A stretch of DNA of 64,000 nucleotides, taken from contig NZ_CP064689.1 in assembly GCF_023100945.1 (NCBI RefSeq), forward strand, positions 248,001-312,000, given 5' to 3'. Position 1 is the first letter of the stretch. Every line of letters begins with the position of its first letter. This DNA is from Bradyrhizobium sp. 200 (lineage in GTDB: Bacteria > Pseudomonadota > Alphaproteobacteria > Rhizobiales > Xanthobacteraceae). Shown one piece after another: positions 34,225 to 43,557 of this stretch. The notes under the pieces were generated by a model, which worked only from the letters and a program-made list of their open reading frames with translations, was not told where the DNA came from and made no database searches. The translations under genes were made by a program, and so were the position numbers.

Positions 34225-35106
34225 TCACGGCGGGATCTGTCTCGAACTGCCGAATACTGATGTGATAACGACGCCCAAGAGGGCAATCGCCCCTCCACAC
34301 ACGGTGAGCAGTGCGGGCAATTCGCCGAGCCAAAGATAGCAAACGACGATTGCTAGCGGCGGTTCGAGGTAGATTGCGTTCCCAAGAACAGACGCTGGCG
34401 CCTTGCTCAAGGCGTACGCCCAAGTTACGTAAGCGACCGTTCCCGGCAGTATTGCGAGATAGAGGACGGCGGCGGTCGCTCCGACGGGCGCCTGCTGAAT
34501 AGAGCGAGTCAAACCGGGTAACCAGATGAACGCCATGATGATCGTGCCTGCCCATATGCCAATCGTGGTCATCTGGAGCGGCGAGTAACGCCTGAGGTAG
34601 GGTTTCTGCAGCACAAAGAAGACGCTCGCGGCAAGTGCGGCTAGTACGACAAGCGCAATGTCGCCGCTCCACTCCAACGAACCGTTCTCACCCAGCGAGA
34701 CGATCGCTATTCCGACGAAGCTTAGCACGGTTCCCGACCAAGCCGCGGCGGCTAAGCGCTCGCCCAGGAACACAGTGCCGATCAAAGCCATGAATACCGG
34801 CGTCAGGGCGACAGCCAATGCGGCCGCGCCAGCGGAGACCGTCTGCTGTCCGAACGTGAGGGCGGTCTGGTAGCCCCCGATCCCGATGACCCCGAGAAAA
34901 AGCATGCCTGGAAGGTCGGCAAAGCTGGGAGCAGGCAACCGGGTCACCAGTGCAACGATTCCGAGAGAGACGGAGGCGATCAAGAATCGGAGCAAGACGA
35001 GGTGACCAGGCGGATAACCCTCCAATGCAGCTCGGATGCCTGGAAAGGCAGAAGACCAGAGAAGAACAGTGATGGCTGCGGCGAAAAGCGCTTTGGTGTG
35101 AGTCAT
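34225..35106 (-). CDS. EamA-family (DMT) transporter
   Basis: A 293-residue inner-membrane protein with ten hydrophobic segments and the internal duplication of the drug/metabolite transporter superfamily. Motifs include LLWSSAFPGIRAAL near the start and TWAYALSKAPASVLGNAIYLEPPLA (given in part: YALSKAPASVLG, YLEPPLAIVV) in the second half. Such carriers export amino acids, nucleosides or metabolites. It is downstream of an AraC-type regulator on the same strand, 40 bp away, and may be its target. Substrate unknown. Confidence 0.88.
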   Translation of the reverse strand: MTHTKALFAAAITVLLWSSAFPGIRAALEGYPPGHLVLLRFLIASVSLGIVALVTRLPAPSFADLPGMLFLGVIGIGGYQTALTFGQQTVSAGAAALAVALTPVFMALIGTVFLGERLAAAAWSGTVLSFVGIAIVSLGENGSLEWSGDIALVVLAALAASVFFVLQKPYLRRYSPLQMTTIGIWAGTIIMAFIWLPGLTRSIQQAPVGATAAVLYLAILPGTVAYVTWAYALSKAPASVLGNAIYLEPPLAIVVCYLWLGELPALLTVCGGAIALLGVVITSVFGSSRQIPP

Positions 35107-35146
35107 GCACCGGCAATAGACGCCGCGGATGCAGCAGTATTGAACG

Positions 35147-36007
35147 CTATGAACCTCGCCGATAGGCGCCGGGAGTCACGCCCACGACTGCCTTGAAGTG
35201 TCGAGTCAGGTGGCTCTGGTCGGAAAACCCTGTTTCGGCGGCAACGCGAGCGATCTCCCGCCCTTGCCGGAGTTGTTCTCTCGCACGGTCGATCCTGACG
35301 CGGCGCTGATAGCTGTGCGGCGGCAGCCCGAACGCATTCCGAAAGGCTCGCACAAGGTAGATGGGATTGAGCCCGGTTAGTTCCGCAAGGTCGTGAAGAC
35401 GCATCGATCTGTCGTAGTTGTCTTCGATGAAATTCCTTGCGCGGTTTAGGGCTTGGTTTTCCCGTCCGGCAACGCTGACTTCGCCTGACGGCCGCGTGTA
35501 CCGCCCGATAAGTTGCGCGAGGAGTTCGCGAAGTTCAACATCTTCAGCGAGTCCGACCTGACGCGAGATCTCAAGTCGGTCGCAAAGAGCGATCAACCGC
35601 ATAAACAAGCCTGCCTCCGAGGGGATGCCGCGAAAGATTGGGGGAGCGACCAGCTTGTCGGCCAATTCGCTTGCGATCGCGCTCATCAGATGCGCATCGA
35701 TATAGAGGCAGCGATAGGTCCATCCCAGATCATGCGCAGGTTCGCCCGTGTGGGGCTCTCCAGGATTTACGATGTCAAACATGCCACAGCTAATGATATG
35801 CGTTTCACGTCGGTAAAACGATTTCATTGCTCCTTGCTCGACCAGCGGAATGGCGTAAGAGTCGTGTGCGTGGACTGGAAACCTATGTGATATTTCGGCG
35901 GCCCGGAATAACTCGATTCCGTCAAGCGAGTTGACCCACTTGCAAGACTTTGTCTGGTAACCACGAAGGGTCGATTTCGTGCTTTTAGCCTTGATCATAT
36001 CACTCAC
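35147..36007 (-). CDS. AraC-family transcriptional regulator
   Basis: A 286-residue regulator with an N-terminal cupin-like AraC ligand domain (FPVHAHDSYAIPLVEQG, FDIVNPGEPHTGEP) and a C-terminal pair of helix-turn-helix motifs (MRLHDLAELTGLNPIYLVRA and IARVAAETGFSDQSHLTRHF). It resembles the group that controls amino-acid exporters next to them. It lies directly before the EamA transporter gene on the same strand. Likely controls that exporter in response to an amino-acid-like metabolite; inference. Confidence 0.88.
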   Translation of the reverse strand: MSDMIKAKSTKSTLRGYQTKSCKWVNSLDGIELFRAAEISHRFPVHAHDSYAIPLVEQGAMKSFYRRETHIISCGMFDIVNPGEPHTGEPAHDLGWTYRCLYIDAHLMSAIASELADKLVAPPIFRGIPSEAGLFMRLIALCDRLEISRQVGLAEDVELRELLAQLIGRYTRPSGEVSVAGRENQALNRARNFIEDNYDRSMRLHDLAELTGLNPIYLVRAFRNAFGLPPHSYQRRVRIDRAREQLRQGREIARVAAETGFSDQSHLTRHFKAVVGVTPGAYRRGS

Positions 36008-36067
36008 CGCGTCGGCCGAAAATACGGGAACATGACCTTTAGAACTGCGACATGATGGCGGAAAGCC

Positions 36068-36190
36068 TTAGTGCACTTGCACGTAGGCAAGCAATCGGCC
36101 GATCTCACGTAGCAGACGCCGCCATAGGGAGGTGAGGCTTCCGAGTTCATTCAGATGAGCGCCTGAAATATCTTTGTCTGCTTCACCCAT
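36068..36190 (-). CDS. Possible 40-residue small protein
   Basis: An ATG at 36190 preceded by GGAGTGGAAC, a good ribosome binding site, opens a 40-codon frame: MGEADKDISGAHLNELGSL then TSLWRRLLREIGRLLAYVQ and a VH end. The second half would form an amphipathic helix. It lies 33 bp downstream of the chemoreceptor gene on the same strand and could be co-transcribed. No family recognised; the frame could be chance. Confidence 0.35.
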   Translation of the reverse strand: MGEADKDISGAHLNELGSLTSLWRRLLREIGRLLAYVQVH

Positions 36191-36223
36191 GTTCCACTCC
36201 TTCGCCGCACCCCATACCGACCG

Positions 36224-37984
36224 TTAAACCACTTCGTAGTTTGGCAGCGACTGTTGGGCCTGCATATGATCCAGAAAGCGCTTCATTTCGCTTTGCAGCC
36301 TGTTGCTTTCTGAAGCAAGCTTTGCCGCGGAAGCGAGGACATCGCTGGAAAGACCCTCTGTCTCAGCTGCTACATGGTTCACTTGGTTGGCTCTAGTCGC
36401 CGCCGTTTGGGTGCTCAGCGCGACGCTTTGCATGCTTTTCGAAATCTCACTCGTGGCGATATTTTGCTGCTCAACTGACGCCTTGATGATGGACGATACT
36501 TCAGCAATGTCTCGTATGGCTTGCCCAATGCGATTGACGGATTCAACCGACTCGCTCGCAATGGCTTGTACGCCCGTGATTTGACCGGATATTTCCTCCG
36601 TCGCTCGGGCGGTTTGGTTGGCTAAGGTCTTTACCTCGGATGCAACGATTGAAAATCCTCTTCCGGCGTCACCTGCGCGCGCTGCCTCGATGGTTGCATT
36701 TAACGCCAACAAATTAGTTTGTTCTGCAATGCTTGCGATCAATCGAGTCACCTCACTTATTTGCAGCGACGCTGTGGACAATTTGCGGATAAGCTCATCT
36801 GTTTCCGCGGCCTGTCGAACTGCAGCTTCGACCAAGCGGTTAGCCTCCTCCGATTGACGACGTATTTCATTAATTGATGCGGAAAGCTCCTCAGTAGCCG
36901 TTGCAGCGCGCGAGACGCTGGATGTAGAGTTTTCAGAAAGCTCGACCACCTCCTTCGAAAACCCCTCGCTTTCGCGTGCGGCACCCTTAAGGGTCGCGGC
37001 CGTATTCTCGAGTTGTGAAGCAGAAATGGAAACATCGCCGACTATGGCGCCGATAGCATGTTCAAAATCTTGGGCAAGCTGAATCAGAATCTCTCGCTTG
37101 GTCTTCTCGCTATCTCGTAGTGCCGCAGTTCTCACGGCCGCATCCTGTTCAGCCTTTAAAGCCGACTGCTTTTTGAACTCCTCAATGGCGCGCGCCATCT
37201 GGCCAATTTCATCTCGCTGTTCGATGCCGGGAAGTACGACAGAGAAGTTTCCTCGCGCCATCTCCGACATAGCCCGGCACATATTAAGCATCGGCAATGA
37301 AATCCCTCGGCTAAGATATAGGCTGAGCAGCCCACCGAGTATGACGCCACTGATCGTTAAAATGAGCGCGAATTGTTCAATTGTCGCGATCAGATTGGTG
37401 GTGTTGGATTCAAGCGATCGCTGGTCGGCAATAGCTTCTCTTTTCAGAACGTCCGTGGCGATGGCGATGTCAGTTCCGAGCTTTGCGAGCGTTGTGATTG
37501 CTTTGTCGAGTTGCTCTTTTTCTGCGGAAGTACGCGTTTCCACAGCTTGGGCGTGAAAAGCTGAGGCTTGGACAAAGACGTCCGTAAACATCTGGACACT
37601 TTTGGCGAGTTCTTGGATGGTCTTCTGGCGCTTAGCGTCAGAGATATTATTGCGGAGCTGATGAAGTGCCAGATTGACATTATAAGCGGAATTTTGAGCC
37701 GATTGGGCTTCGTCAGCGCGTCCGGAACGTGCGAAGCTCTGAGCAAAAAGTTGGTAGGATGTGATTTCGAGTTCGAAGTCGCGTGCGGTTTCAGCCTCAG
37801 AAACGCTATTCCGATACTGGCCTACAATTGCTGAGATTCGATCATAGCCAAAGTATGCCGCCGCGTTGCTCGCGGCTGCGATCAGAATAAGGACGACGAA
37901 TCCGCACATGAGCTTGGTTCGAAAGCCCATTGCTGACAGGGGCGCAAGGTACATCCGAAATTGCGGATGAATTGCTATCGTCAT
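36224..37984 (-). CDS. Methyl-accepting chemotaxis protein
   Basis: A 586-residue transmembrane chemoreceptor. TM1 lies at about 25-47, then a helical periplasmic sensor of about 150 residues (four-helix or HBM type), then TM2 near 203-225. The HAMP domain contains [22 protein letters not shown], quoted in part as [11 protein letters not shown]. The signalling hairpin reads [20 protein letters not shown] then [17 protein letters not shown]. There is no C-terminal CheR-binding pentapeptide. Its ATG overlaps the stop of the ketopantoate-reductase-like gene (ATGA), so receptor and enzyme are made together. It probably directs swimming toward a compound handled by this island. Confidence 0.93.
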   Translation of the reverse strand: MTIAIHPQFRMYLAPLSAMGFRTKLMCGFVVLILIAAASNAAAYFGYDRISAIVGQYRNSVSEAETARDFELEITSYQLFAQSFARSGRADEAQSAQNSAYNVNLALHQLRNNISDAKRQKTIQELAKSVQMFTDVFVQASAFHAQAVETRTSAEKEQLDKAITTLAKLGTDIAIATDVLKREAIADQRSLESNTTNLIATIEQFALILTISGVILGGLLSLYLSRGISLPMLNMCRAMSEMARGNFSVVLPGIEQRDEIGQMARAIEEFKKQSALKAEQDAAVRTAALRDSEKTKREILIQLAQDFEHAIGAIVGDVSISASQLENTAATLKGAARESEGFSKEVVELSENSTSSVSRAATATEELSASINEIRRQSEEANRLVEAAVRQAAETDELIRKLSTASLQISEVTRLIASIAEQTNLLALNATIEAARAGDAGRGFSIVASEVKTLANQTARATEEISGQITGVQAIASESVESVNRIGQAIRDIAEVSSIIKASVEQQNIATSEISKSMQSVALSTQTAATRANQVNHVAAETEGLSSDVLASAAKLASESNRLQSEMKRFLDHMQAQQSLPNYEVV

Positions 37985-39003
37985 GCTGGGGCTCCATGCT
38001 GCGGCGCGTTTCTGGATTTTGGGGGTGTCACGAGGGCCAATTGTCGCGACAGCAATAAGATCGCTTCCAGCGTTGGAACGTTGACGTTGGTGCGATTGGC
38101 GATCTCCACGATCGCCCCGACTAAGGCATTCAGTTCAAGTTCGCGGCCGGCTTCGAAATCCTGTAGCATCGAGGTTTTGAAGGCGCCGAAGGCAGCGCGG
38201 GACGCGAGCCGTTCTTCGATATCGCCGAAAGGACCGAAGCCGAGCACGTTTCCGACCCGTGTGATCTCGGTCATCGCTTGAACTGTAACTTGCCGGCCCG
38301 GTTGGCAGGTGGCCATCTCAAAGAGCGTAGAATGCGTGAGAAGGCTAATCGGGTTCATAGATCCGTTGTTGATGAGCTTCGACCACAGCGGCTTGCGAAT
38401 GTCATCGGATACTTCACAGTCAAGCGAGGCGCTCGCCAGCAAGCCGACAATCCTGGCTAGAAGCTCGTGATTTGGCTCGGGGGTACCAATGGTCAGCGAT
38501 CGACCAAAGTGATGTCGGACGTGGCCCAGATCCGGACGCTCGCAGCCCACGTCCACCACGGCAGCCGCGGTTCTGGTCAACGGTACGACGTCCTGGAGCC
38601 AGCCTTCAGGGTCGAGTTGTTCGAGCGGATGGCCGCCAAGTCTGGGATGATTTGCAAGCCACCAGGGGACACCGTTCATGGTCGTGAGAAGTGCTGCTCC
38701 CTTGTCGAGAAGGGGCAGAACTGATCGTAGAACGGCTGTAAGTTGGGTGCTCTTTGTTGCGACGATAACAAGATCGACGGACAGGGTATCGTCGATTTCC
38801 GTGATGACCTCGGGATGAGCCGTTATTGAGTGATCCTTCGACTCTATCCGAAGCCCTTTTCGTCTGATGACGTTCGCAGATCGCGGTGAGGCATACGCGA
38901 TTATTCGCAAGCCGGCATCGCTGGCTTTGGTCGATAATAGGCCAATAAGATAGCCCCCTATCGAACCGGTGCCAGCAATCAGCACATTCTGGATCTTGTG
39001 CAT
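37981..39003 (-). CDS. Ketopantoate reductase-like (ApbA/PanE) oxidoreductase
   Basis: A 340-residue NAD(P)-dependent enzyme. The Rossmann motif [15 protein letters not shown] at the N-terminus, [15 protein letters not shown] in the middle and the C-terminal signature [20 protein letters not shown] are those of the ApbA/PanE family, which reduces 2-oxo acids such as ketopantoate. Placement in a catabolic island, next to a class II aldolase, argues for a degradative substrate rather than pantothenate synthesis. It starts 7 bp after the aldolase gene and overlaps the chemoreceptor gene by four bases. Confidence 0.85.
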   Translation of the reverse strand: MHKIQNVLIAGTGSIGGYLIGLLSTKASDAGLRIIAYASPRSANVIRRKGLRIESKDHSITAHPEVITEIDDTLSVDLVIVATKSTQLTAVLRSVLPLLDKGAALLTTMNGVPWWLANHPRLGGHPLEQLDPEGWLQDVVPLTRTAAAVVDVGCERPDLGHVRHHFGRSLTIGTPEPNHELLARIVGLLASASLDCEVSDDIRKPLWSKLINNGSMNPISLLTHSTLFEMATCQPGRQVTVQAMTEITRVGNVLGFGPFGDIEERLASRAAFGAFKTSMLQDFEAGRELELNALVGAIVEIANRTNVNVPTLEAILLLSRQLALVTPPKSRNAPQHGAPA

Positions 39004-39009
39004 CCTGGC

Positions 39010-39765
39010 TTAGGCGTGTGATTTCGGATGCAGCCAAGCCAAATCTGGTCTAAGGCGGGCCGCCCGGCGCCGCAGCGCATCGAAGATACGAGCATCCTGA
39101 ATGCCTTCTGGATCAAAATTACGCGTTTGCTCGGCTGCCTTCTCACCTACGGCTTCGGGAATTTCTATCTGCTGGCCGAGACCGGCTGCGCTAATCTGGA
39201 TTTGGCATGCCCGTTCAAGTCGCCAGATATTGTAGAACGCGGAGGGAATATCTCGGCCGCATGCGAGCAGGCCGTGATTTCTCAGTATCAGAAGGTCTCG
39301 GTTGCCGAGGGCTCTCACGATTCGCGGACCTTCGTCAGGTTCCGTCGTTATGCCCTCGAAATCATGATAGCCGACGCGGCCGTACAGAAGCGCGGCGTAG
39401 AAATTTGTGAGCGTTAGCCCCGATTGGCTGCATGCAACAGCGAGACCGGCTGTTGTGTGCGTGTGCATTACGCAGTGTGCGTCATTTCGAGCGACGTGCA
39501 CGGCGCTATGAATGAGAAAACCGGCGGGATTGATCGGCCAGTCCGTCTTGGTCACGGGGCGGCCGTTTGTGTCTACGGAGATGAGATTGTCGGGCGTGAT
39601 CTCGTCGTACCAGAGGCCGTAGGGGTTGATCAAAAAACGATCAGTGCCCGGAATCCGCATCGTGATGTGATTGAAGATCAATTCGGTCCAGCCCAACATG
39701 TTGAATACATGGTAGCATGCCGCCAGTTGCTCGCGAGCAGATCGCTCATTCTCGGCGCCCTTCAT
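39010..39765 (-). CDS. Class II aldolase/adducin-family protein
   Basis: A 251-residue protein. Metal-binding histidines appear in HCVMHTHTTAGLAVA, with a further one in LLILRNHGLLACG; NHITMRIPGTDRFLINPYG is the N-terminal family block. Members split or decarboxylate hydroxy-acid or sugar-phosphate substrates using a divalent metal. It is first in the leftward unit aldolase-reductase-chemoreceptor. Its start faces the RidA operon across a 242-bp shared upstream region that carries two TetR-type operator sites. Confidence 0.88.
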   Translation of the reverse strand: MKGAENERSAREQLAACYHVFNMLGWTELIFNHITMRIPGTDRFLINPYGLWYDEITPDNLISVDTNGRPVTKTDWPINPAGFLIHSAVHVARNDAHCVMHTHTTAGLAVACSQSGLTLTNFYAALLYGRVGYHDFEGITTEPDEGPRIVRALGNRDLLILRNHGLLACGRDIPSAFYNIWRLERACQIQISAAGLGQQIEIPEAVGEKAAEQTRNFDPEGIQDARIFDALRRRAARLRPDLAWLHPKSHA

Positions 39766-39913
39766 CAGAAACCTCCCTGTCGTAAGCGTAATTTCAACGA
39801 CGCTTTGATTTAAAGAAAAGCGATTTGCTTCCGCGCGATGCAGTAATGCGGTCGGCCGCTTTGCTTATCGACGCCGCTCACTCTTCAATCCTTGACATCA
39901 CTTAAGCAAAATA

Positions 39914-39953
39914 TTTGTCGACCGTCCAATTATTTTGCTGGACATTCAACAAA
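39914..39953 (+). promoter_or_regulatory. Two abutting TetR-type operator sites
   Basis: TTTGCTGGACATTCAACAAA (39934-39953) is a near-palindrome that matches the reverse complement of the operator at 52394-52413 at 18 of 20 positions. Directly before it, 39914-39933 keeps 13 of 20 positions of the same pattern. They lie 55 bp before the RidA start and about 150 bp from the aldolase start. The likely ligand is the TetR protein encoded at 51132-51758. Confidence 0.65.
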
Positions 39954-40007
39954 TTTTTTGCTGATCTCCAGTCCGCAGGTTGGAAGGATCGAGGAACCGC
40001 CTAGGAA

Positions 40008-40439
40008 ATGACAGCAACATCAGGGCTCAGAACAATTCTTCCTGAAGGATGGGCGCGGGCGAAGGGGTTCTCCTATGGCGTAGAGGGTGCTGACCGGAGA
40101 GTGGTGCTGATCGCCGGCCAACTCGCCGTGGTCCGGGGAGCCGCTGCGCCGGAGGCGGGAATGCCATTTCCCGATCAGTTTATTCAGTGCCTTCAAAATG
40201 TGGTCGACGTCGTGCGGAGCGCTGGCGGCGACGCGGGAGATGTCGCGGCCCTGAAGGTGTTCGTGACGAGCATGGCCGATTTCAAACGATGCCAGAGCGA
40301 GATCGCGCAAGGGTGGGCAAGCATTTTCGGGCGTCATTTTCCAGCGATGACGTTGATTGAAGTATCGGCCCTGTTCGAGGAAACCGCACTTGTCGAAATC
40401 GAAGCCGTCGCGCTGATTCAAGGAGCTAGTACAAAATGA
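40008..40439 (+). CDS. RidA-family (YjgF/RutC-like) deaminase
   Basis: A 143-residue protein with the RidA pattern: YGVEGADRRVVLIAGQLAV near the start, FPDQFIQCLQNVVDVVRSAGG, then the conserved MTLIEVSALFEETALVEIEA end, though the usual catalytic Arg segment is altered to FPAMTLIEVSAL. RidA enzymes hydrolyse reactive enamine/imine intermediates; RutC does this kind of step in pyrimidine breakdown. It is first in a rightward operon and overlaps the monooxygenase gene by four bases, so it probably clears an unstable product of that enzyme. Confidence 0.82.
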   Translation: MTATSGLRTILPEGWARAKGFSYGVEGADRRVVLIAGQLAVVRGAAAPEAGMPFPDQFIQCLQNVVDVVRSAGGDAGDVAALKVFVTSMADFKRCQSEIAQGWASIFGRHFPAMTLIEVSALFEETALVEIEAVALIQGASTK

Positions 40440-41587
40440 AGTTCACTATCCTCGTCGTGCCGTACATGCGTTCGCGCCATGAAAGGGTGCAGTTGGCCGG
40501 TTCCGATCCCGCGCGCTTTCAGGTCTTGATGAACCGTATCAAGGATCAAATGCAGTTTGCCGAAGCTCTTGGTTACGGGGGCTTTTGCATGACCGAGCAG
40601 CACCTTCAAATCGAAGGAATCGAAACCACGACGAACCCTCTGTTCTGGAACTATTTCGTAGCCCAACACACCAAGACGATGCGCGTCGGGCAGTTGGGCA
40701 TGAATCTGACGGCAGTCAATCCGGTGCAACTCGCCGAAAATATCGCAATGCTCGATCATTTCACGGGTGGCAGGGTCTTCGCCGGCTTTTCGCGAGGCAA
40801 CACGCCGCGCTGGGTTGGCACCTTCGGCCAGCATGTGGGAATCACCTCAACCGAGTCGGACAAATCCGCGGCCGATGAGCGCAATCGCGCGATGTTTTAC
40901 GAGAACTGGCGGATCGTAAAGGAACTTTGGACAAAACCGACGACATCAATACAGGGGTCCTTCTGGAAGATTCCTCCCGAAATGAAATGGACTTTTGCGC
41001 CGACAAAGGATTTCGCGCCGCACACGACCGGTCCCGGCGACACGTTGCTTGAGATCGGCATCGTTCCTCGTCCGCTTCAGCAACCCTATCCTCCGGTCTA
41101 TGCGCCATTCAGCTACAGCATGGAGACTGTCAAGTTCTGGGGTCGAGAGGGCGGCAAAATGGTCTCGTTCGTTTCCAACGACAAAGAGCATTTCATGCCG
41201 ATAGTGATTGAAAACTATCTCCAAGAAGCGACTGCGGTCGGCCGGCGCGCCAGCGCCAATGATGCCGTCGCAATCGGCGGGCATCTTGTCCTTGGCCGCA
41301 ACGCGGCGGAGAGCGCGGATATCAAGGACGGCTTTCTGGAACTGTTCAACTATGCCTACAATGCGCCTCCCTACAATGTGCCCGTCGGTCGCTTGTGGGA
41401 AGGTTCGCGGCAGCAAGTGGCCGATGAGATCGGCCGATTGCGGGAGGCATACGGCATCGAAGAGTTCTTCCTCTGGCACCACGTCGGATACTTTCCGGAC
41501 GACGTCGAGATGGCGATGCTTTCGGAATTCGCCGAAGCTGTCATCAAGCCGCATCAGGTTGCGGTTGGCCGGCGGGCCAAAGGATAA
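40436..41587 (+). CDS. Luciferase-like flavin-dependent monooxygenase
   Basis: A 383-residue LLM-class enzyme. Family blocks are GYGGFCMTEQHLQ, VGQLGMNLTAVNPVQLAENI and MLDHFTGGRVFAGFSRG, near residues 45-125. These proteins take reduced FMN from a separate reductase and oxygenate or open organic rings (RutA opens uracil; others act on pyridine, alkanesulfonates, EDTA-like compounds). A flavin reductase gene lies at 51765 in the same island. Overlap with RidA is the coupled ATGA type. I infer that this is the initial attack on the unknown substrate. Confidence 0.87.
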   Translation: MKFTILVVPYMRSRHERVQLAGSDPARFQVLMNRIKDQMQFAEALGYGGFCMTEQHLQIEGIETTTNPLFWNYFVAQHTKTMRVGQLGMNLTAVNPVQLAENIAMLDHFTGGRVFAGFSRGNTPRWVGTFGQHVGITSTESDKSAADERNRAMFYENWRIVKELWTKPTTSIQGSFWKIPPEMKWTFAPTKDFAPHTTGPGDTLLEIGIVPRPLQQPYPPVYAPFSYSMETVKFWGREGGKMVSFVSNDKEHFMPIVIENYLQEATAVGRRASANDAVAIGGHLVLGRNAAESADIKDGFLELFNYAYNAPPYNVPVGRLWEGSRQQVADEIGRLREAYGIEEFFLWHHVGYFPDDVEMAMLSEFAEAVIKPHQVAVGRRAKG

Positions 41588-41601
41588 GATCGGATTCTGA
41601 G

Positions 41602-43155
41602 ATGCTAACATTTGGCGAACTGATTCGACGAAACGGTACCTATTGGGGTTCAAAGGACGCGTTCGTCGAGCTCGAACGGCGTGTCACGTGGGACCAGTAT
41701 CATCGCCGTACCGATGCCTTGGGCTATGGCCTCCGGGGCCTTGAGGTTCGTCCAGGCGATCGGGTGCTGATACTTTCATATGATTGCATCGAGATTGCGG
41801 AGACCTTTGGCGCCTGCATGAAGATCGGCGCCATACGCGTTGGATTGAATCCACGATTGGCCTCACGCGAGATCACGGCGCTGATTGCCGACTGTTCACC
41901 GCGTGTGATCTTCGTTCATTCTGATCACGCGGCCTTGGTGCGTGCCGCGCAAGAGGATCTGACACAGAAGGGAATCAACTTTCGCATCATCGTTTTCGGA
42001 GATCAAGAAGGCGAATATGAAACCCTGATCGATGCGCATGCGAGACTGCCCAAGTTGACGCAGTCGGCGCATGACGTCGCGATGATCGCGTATACGACTG
42101 GCTCTACGGGACTGCCAAAAGGGGCCGTGTATCCGCACGAAGGATTCTTGCGTTCGATTCTGTATGTAGCAATGTGCGAGGGAATCGATGCGGACTGCCG
42201 GTGGCTTCACGCCATGCCGGCGGCCGGCATTCCGATCATGCACATGATGCGTAACATATTCCATGCTGCGGCAACTGTGATCGTTGGACCTTGGAATGCC
42301 GAGTTGGCATTCGAGCTGATCAAGCGCGAGCGGACGACGAACACGGTGCTTGTCCCCACCATGCTGAACTCCTTGTTAGAGTCGCCGCACCTTGGAAGTG
42401 CTGACGTCAGTTCGATGAAATTGTTCGGCTATGGCGCCTCACCGCTGCCGCCGGCGACGATCCGCCTGGCCATGGATGCATTTAAGCGCCCGTTTCTGCA
42501 GATGTTCGGCACCACCGAACTGATGGGCATGTCCATGATGCTCTATCCGTCGGATCACGAGCGTGGATTGAATCGCGATCCGCATATACTTGCCTCGGCA
42601 GGCAAGCCGCTCCCTTACGTTGATGTCAGGGTTGTGGATGAGGATGGTGTGTCCGTCGTTGCAGATCAGGTAGGCGAGTTGATCGTGCGTAGCGACGTCG
42701 CCTTCAAGGGTTACTGGAATGCTCCCGAGAAGGACGCCGAGGCCGTACGCGACGGCTGGATCTATACCGGAGACATGGCCCGGTTGGACGAGGATGGATA
42801 CGTCTACCTCAGTGACCGGGCCAAATTTCGCATCAAGACCGGCGGCTACAATGTTTTTCCAACCGAAATCGAAAACGTCATGGCCGAACACCCTGCGATC
42901 AACGAGGTAGCAGTGGTTGGATTGCCGGATGAACGTTGGGGCGATCGTATTCATGCGGTTGTCAGTCTGACGGCGGGTGCAACCGTCGATCCTGAAGAAC
43001 TCAAAGAATTTTGTCGCGATAAGATCGCGACCTTCAAGATACCGAAAACGATCGAGATATGGGCGGAAATTCCCAAGGGAACGACCGGCAAGATCCAGAA
43101 GAGGGCGATTATCGAGCACTACGCGGCTCAACAGTCTCCCGTTCAGAAGGCCTGA
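41602..43155 (+). CDS. AMP-dependent acyl-CoA synthetase
   Basis: A 517-residue ANL-superfamily ligase of usual length. Motifs in order: P-loop MIAYTTGSTGLPKGAVYPH near residue 160, MFGTTELMGMSMML, YTGDMARLDEDGYVYLSDRA, FRIKTGGYNVFPTEIENVM and the C-terminal catalytic lysine region IPKGTTGKIQKR. It activates a carboxylic acid to its CoA thioester through an acyl-AMP. In this operon it would feed the DUF35/thiolase-like pair. Acid unknown; 14 bp from the upstream monooxygenase gene. Confidence 0.92.
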   Translation: MLTFGELIRRNGTYWGSKDAFVELERRVTWDQYHRRTDALGYGLRGLEVRPGDRVLILSYDCIEIAETFGACMKIGAIRVGLNPRLASREITALIADCSPRVIFVHSDHAALVRAAQEDLTQKGINFRIIVFGDQEGEYETLIDAHARLPKLTQSAHDVAMIAYTTGSTGLPKGAVYPHEGFLRSILYVAMCEGIDADCRWLHAMPAAGIPIMHMMRNIFHAAATVIVGPWNAELAFELIKRERTTNTVLVPTMLNSLLESPHLGSADVSSMKLFGYGASPLPPATIRLAMDAFKRPFLQMFGTTELMGMSMMLYPSDHERGLNRDPHILASAGKPLPYVDVRVVDEDGVSVVADQVGELIVRSDVAFKGYWNAPEKDAEAVRDGWIYTGDMARLDEDGYVYLSDRAKFRIKTGGYNVFPTEIENVMAEHPAINEVAVVGLPDERWGDRIHAVVSLTAGATVDPEELKEFCRDKIATFKIPKTIEIWAEIPKGTTGKIQKRAIIEHYAAQQSPVQKA

Positions 43156-43158
43156 TTG

Positions 43159-43557
43159 ATGAGCGGACCTCAGGCGCAATTCTTCGAGTTTCTGAAGCAA
43201 GGCAAATTCATGCTCCAGCGTGTCAAGAGTTCGAACGCTTATGTCTTCTATCCACGAGAATTCGCCGGCGCTTCGGATGATTGGGAATGGGTCGAGGCGA
43301 GCGGGTTGGGGGAAGTCTATTCACGCACGATCATCCGTCAGAAGCCGGAGCGCGGTGGCGACTACTGCATTGCGATCGTGGAGTTGGCAGAAGGCCCGCG
43401 CTTGATGACACGGATCCTTGGGGTTCCACCTGCTGATGTTACGATTGGCATGCAGGTCGAAGCGGCTGTTGAGACTCCCGATTGGAATCCGCAAGGCGGG
43501 CCGGTTGTCGCATTCCATCCGGCCACGCAGCATGGAAGTTTTCGCCGTGCCCCATGA
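43159..43557 (+). CDS. DUF35/OB-fold acyl-CoA-associated protein without zinc cysteines
   Basis: A 132-residue protein from ATG 43159. The arrangement FFEFLKQGKFMLQRVKSSNA, YVFYPREF, EWVEASGLGEVYSRTII, then PRLMTRILGVPPADVTIGM is the DUF35 plan: rubredoxin-like ribbon followed by an OB-fold. In the ribbon, where other members have two C-x-x-C pairs, here QRVKSSNA contains none, so zinc is presumably not bound. DUF35 proteins partner thiolase-like enzymes, and the gene overlaps the thiolase-like gene by 26 bp. Confidence 0.83.
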   Translation: MSGPQAQFFEFLKQGKFMLQRVKSSNAYVFYPREFAGASDDWEWVEASGLGEVYSRTIIRQKPERGGDYCIAIVELAEGPRLMTRILGVPPADVTIGMQVEAAVETPDWNPQGGPVVAFHPATQHGSFRRAP

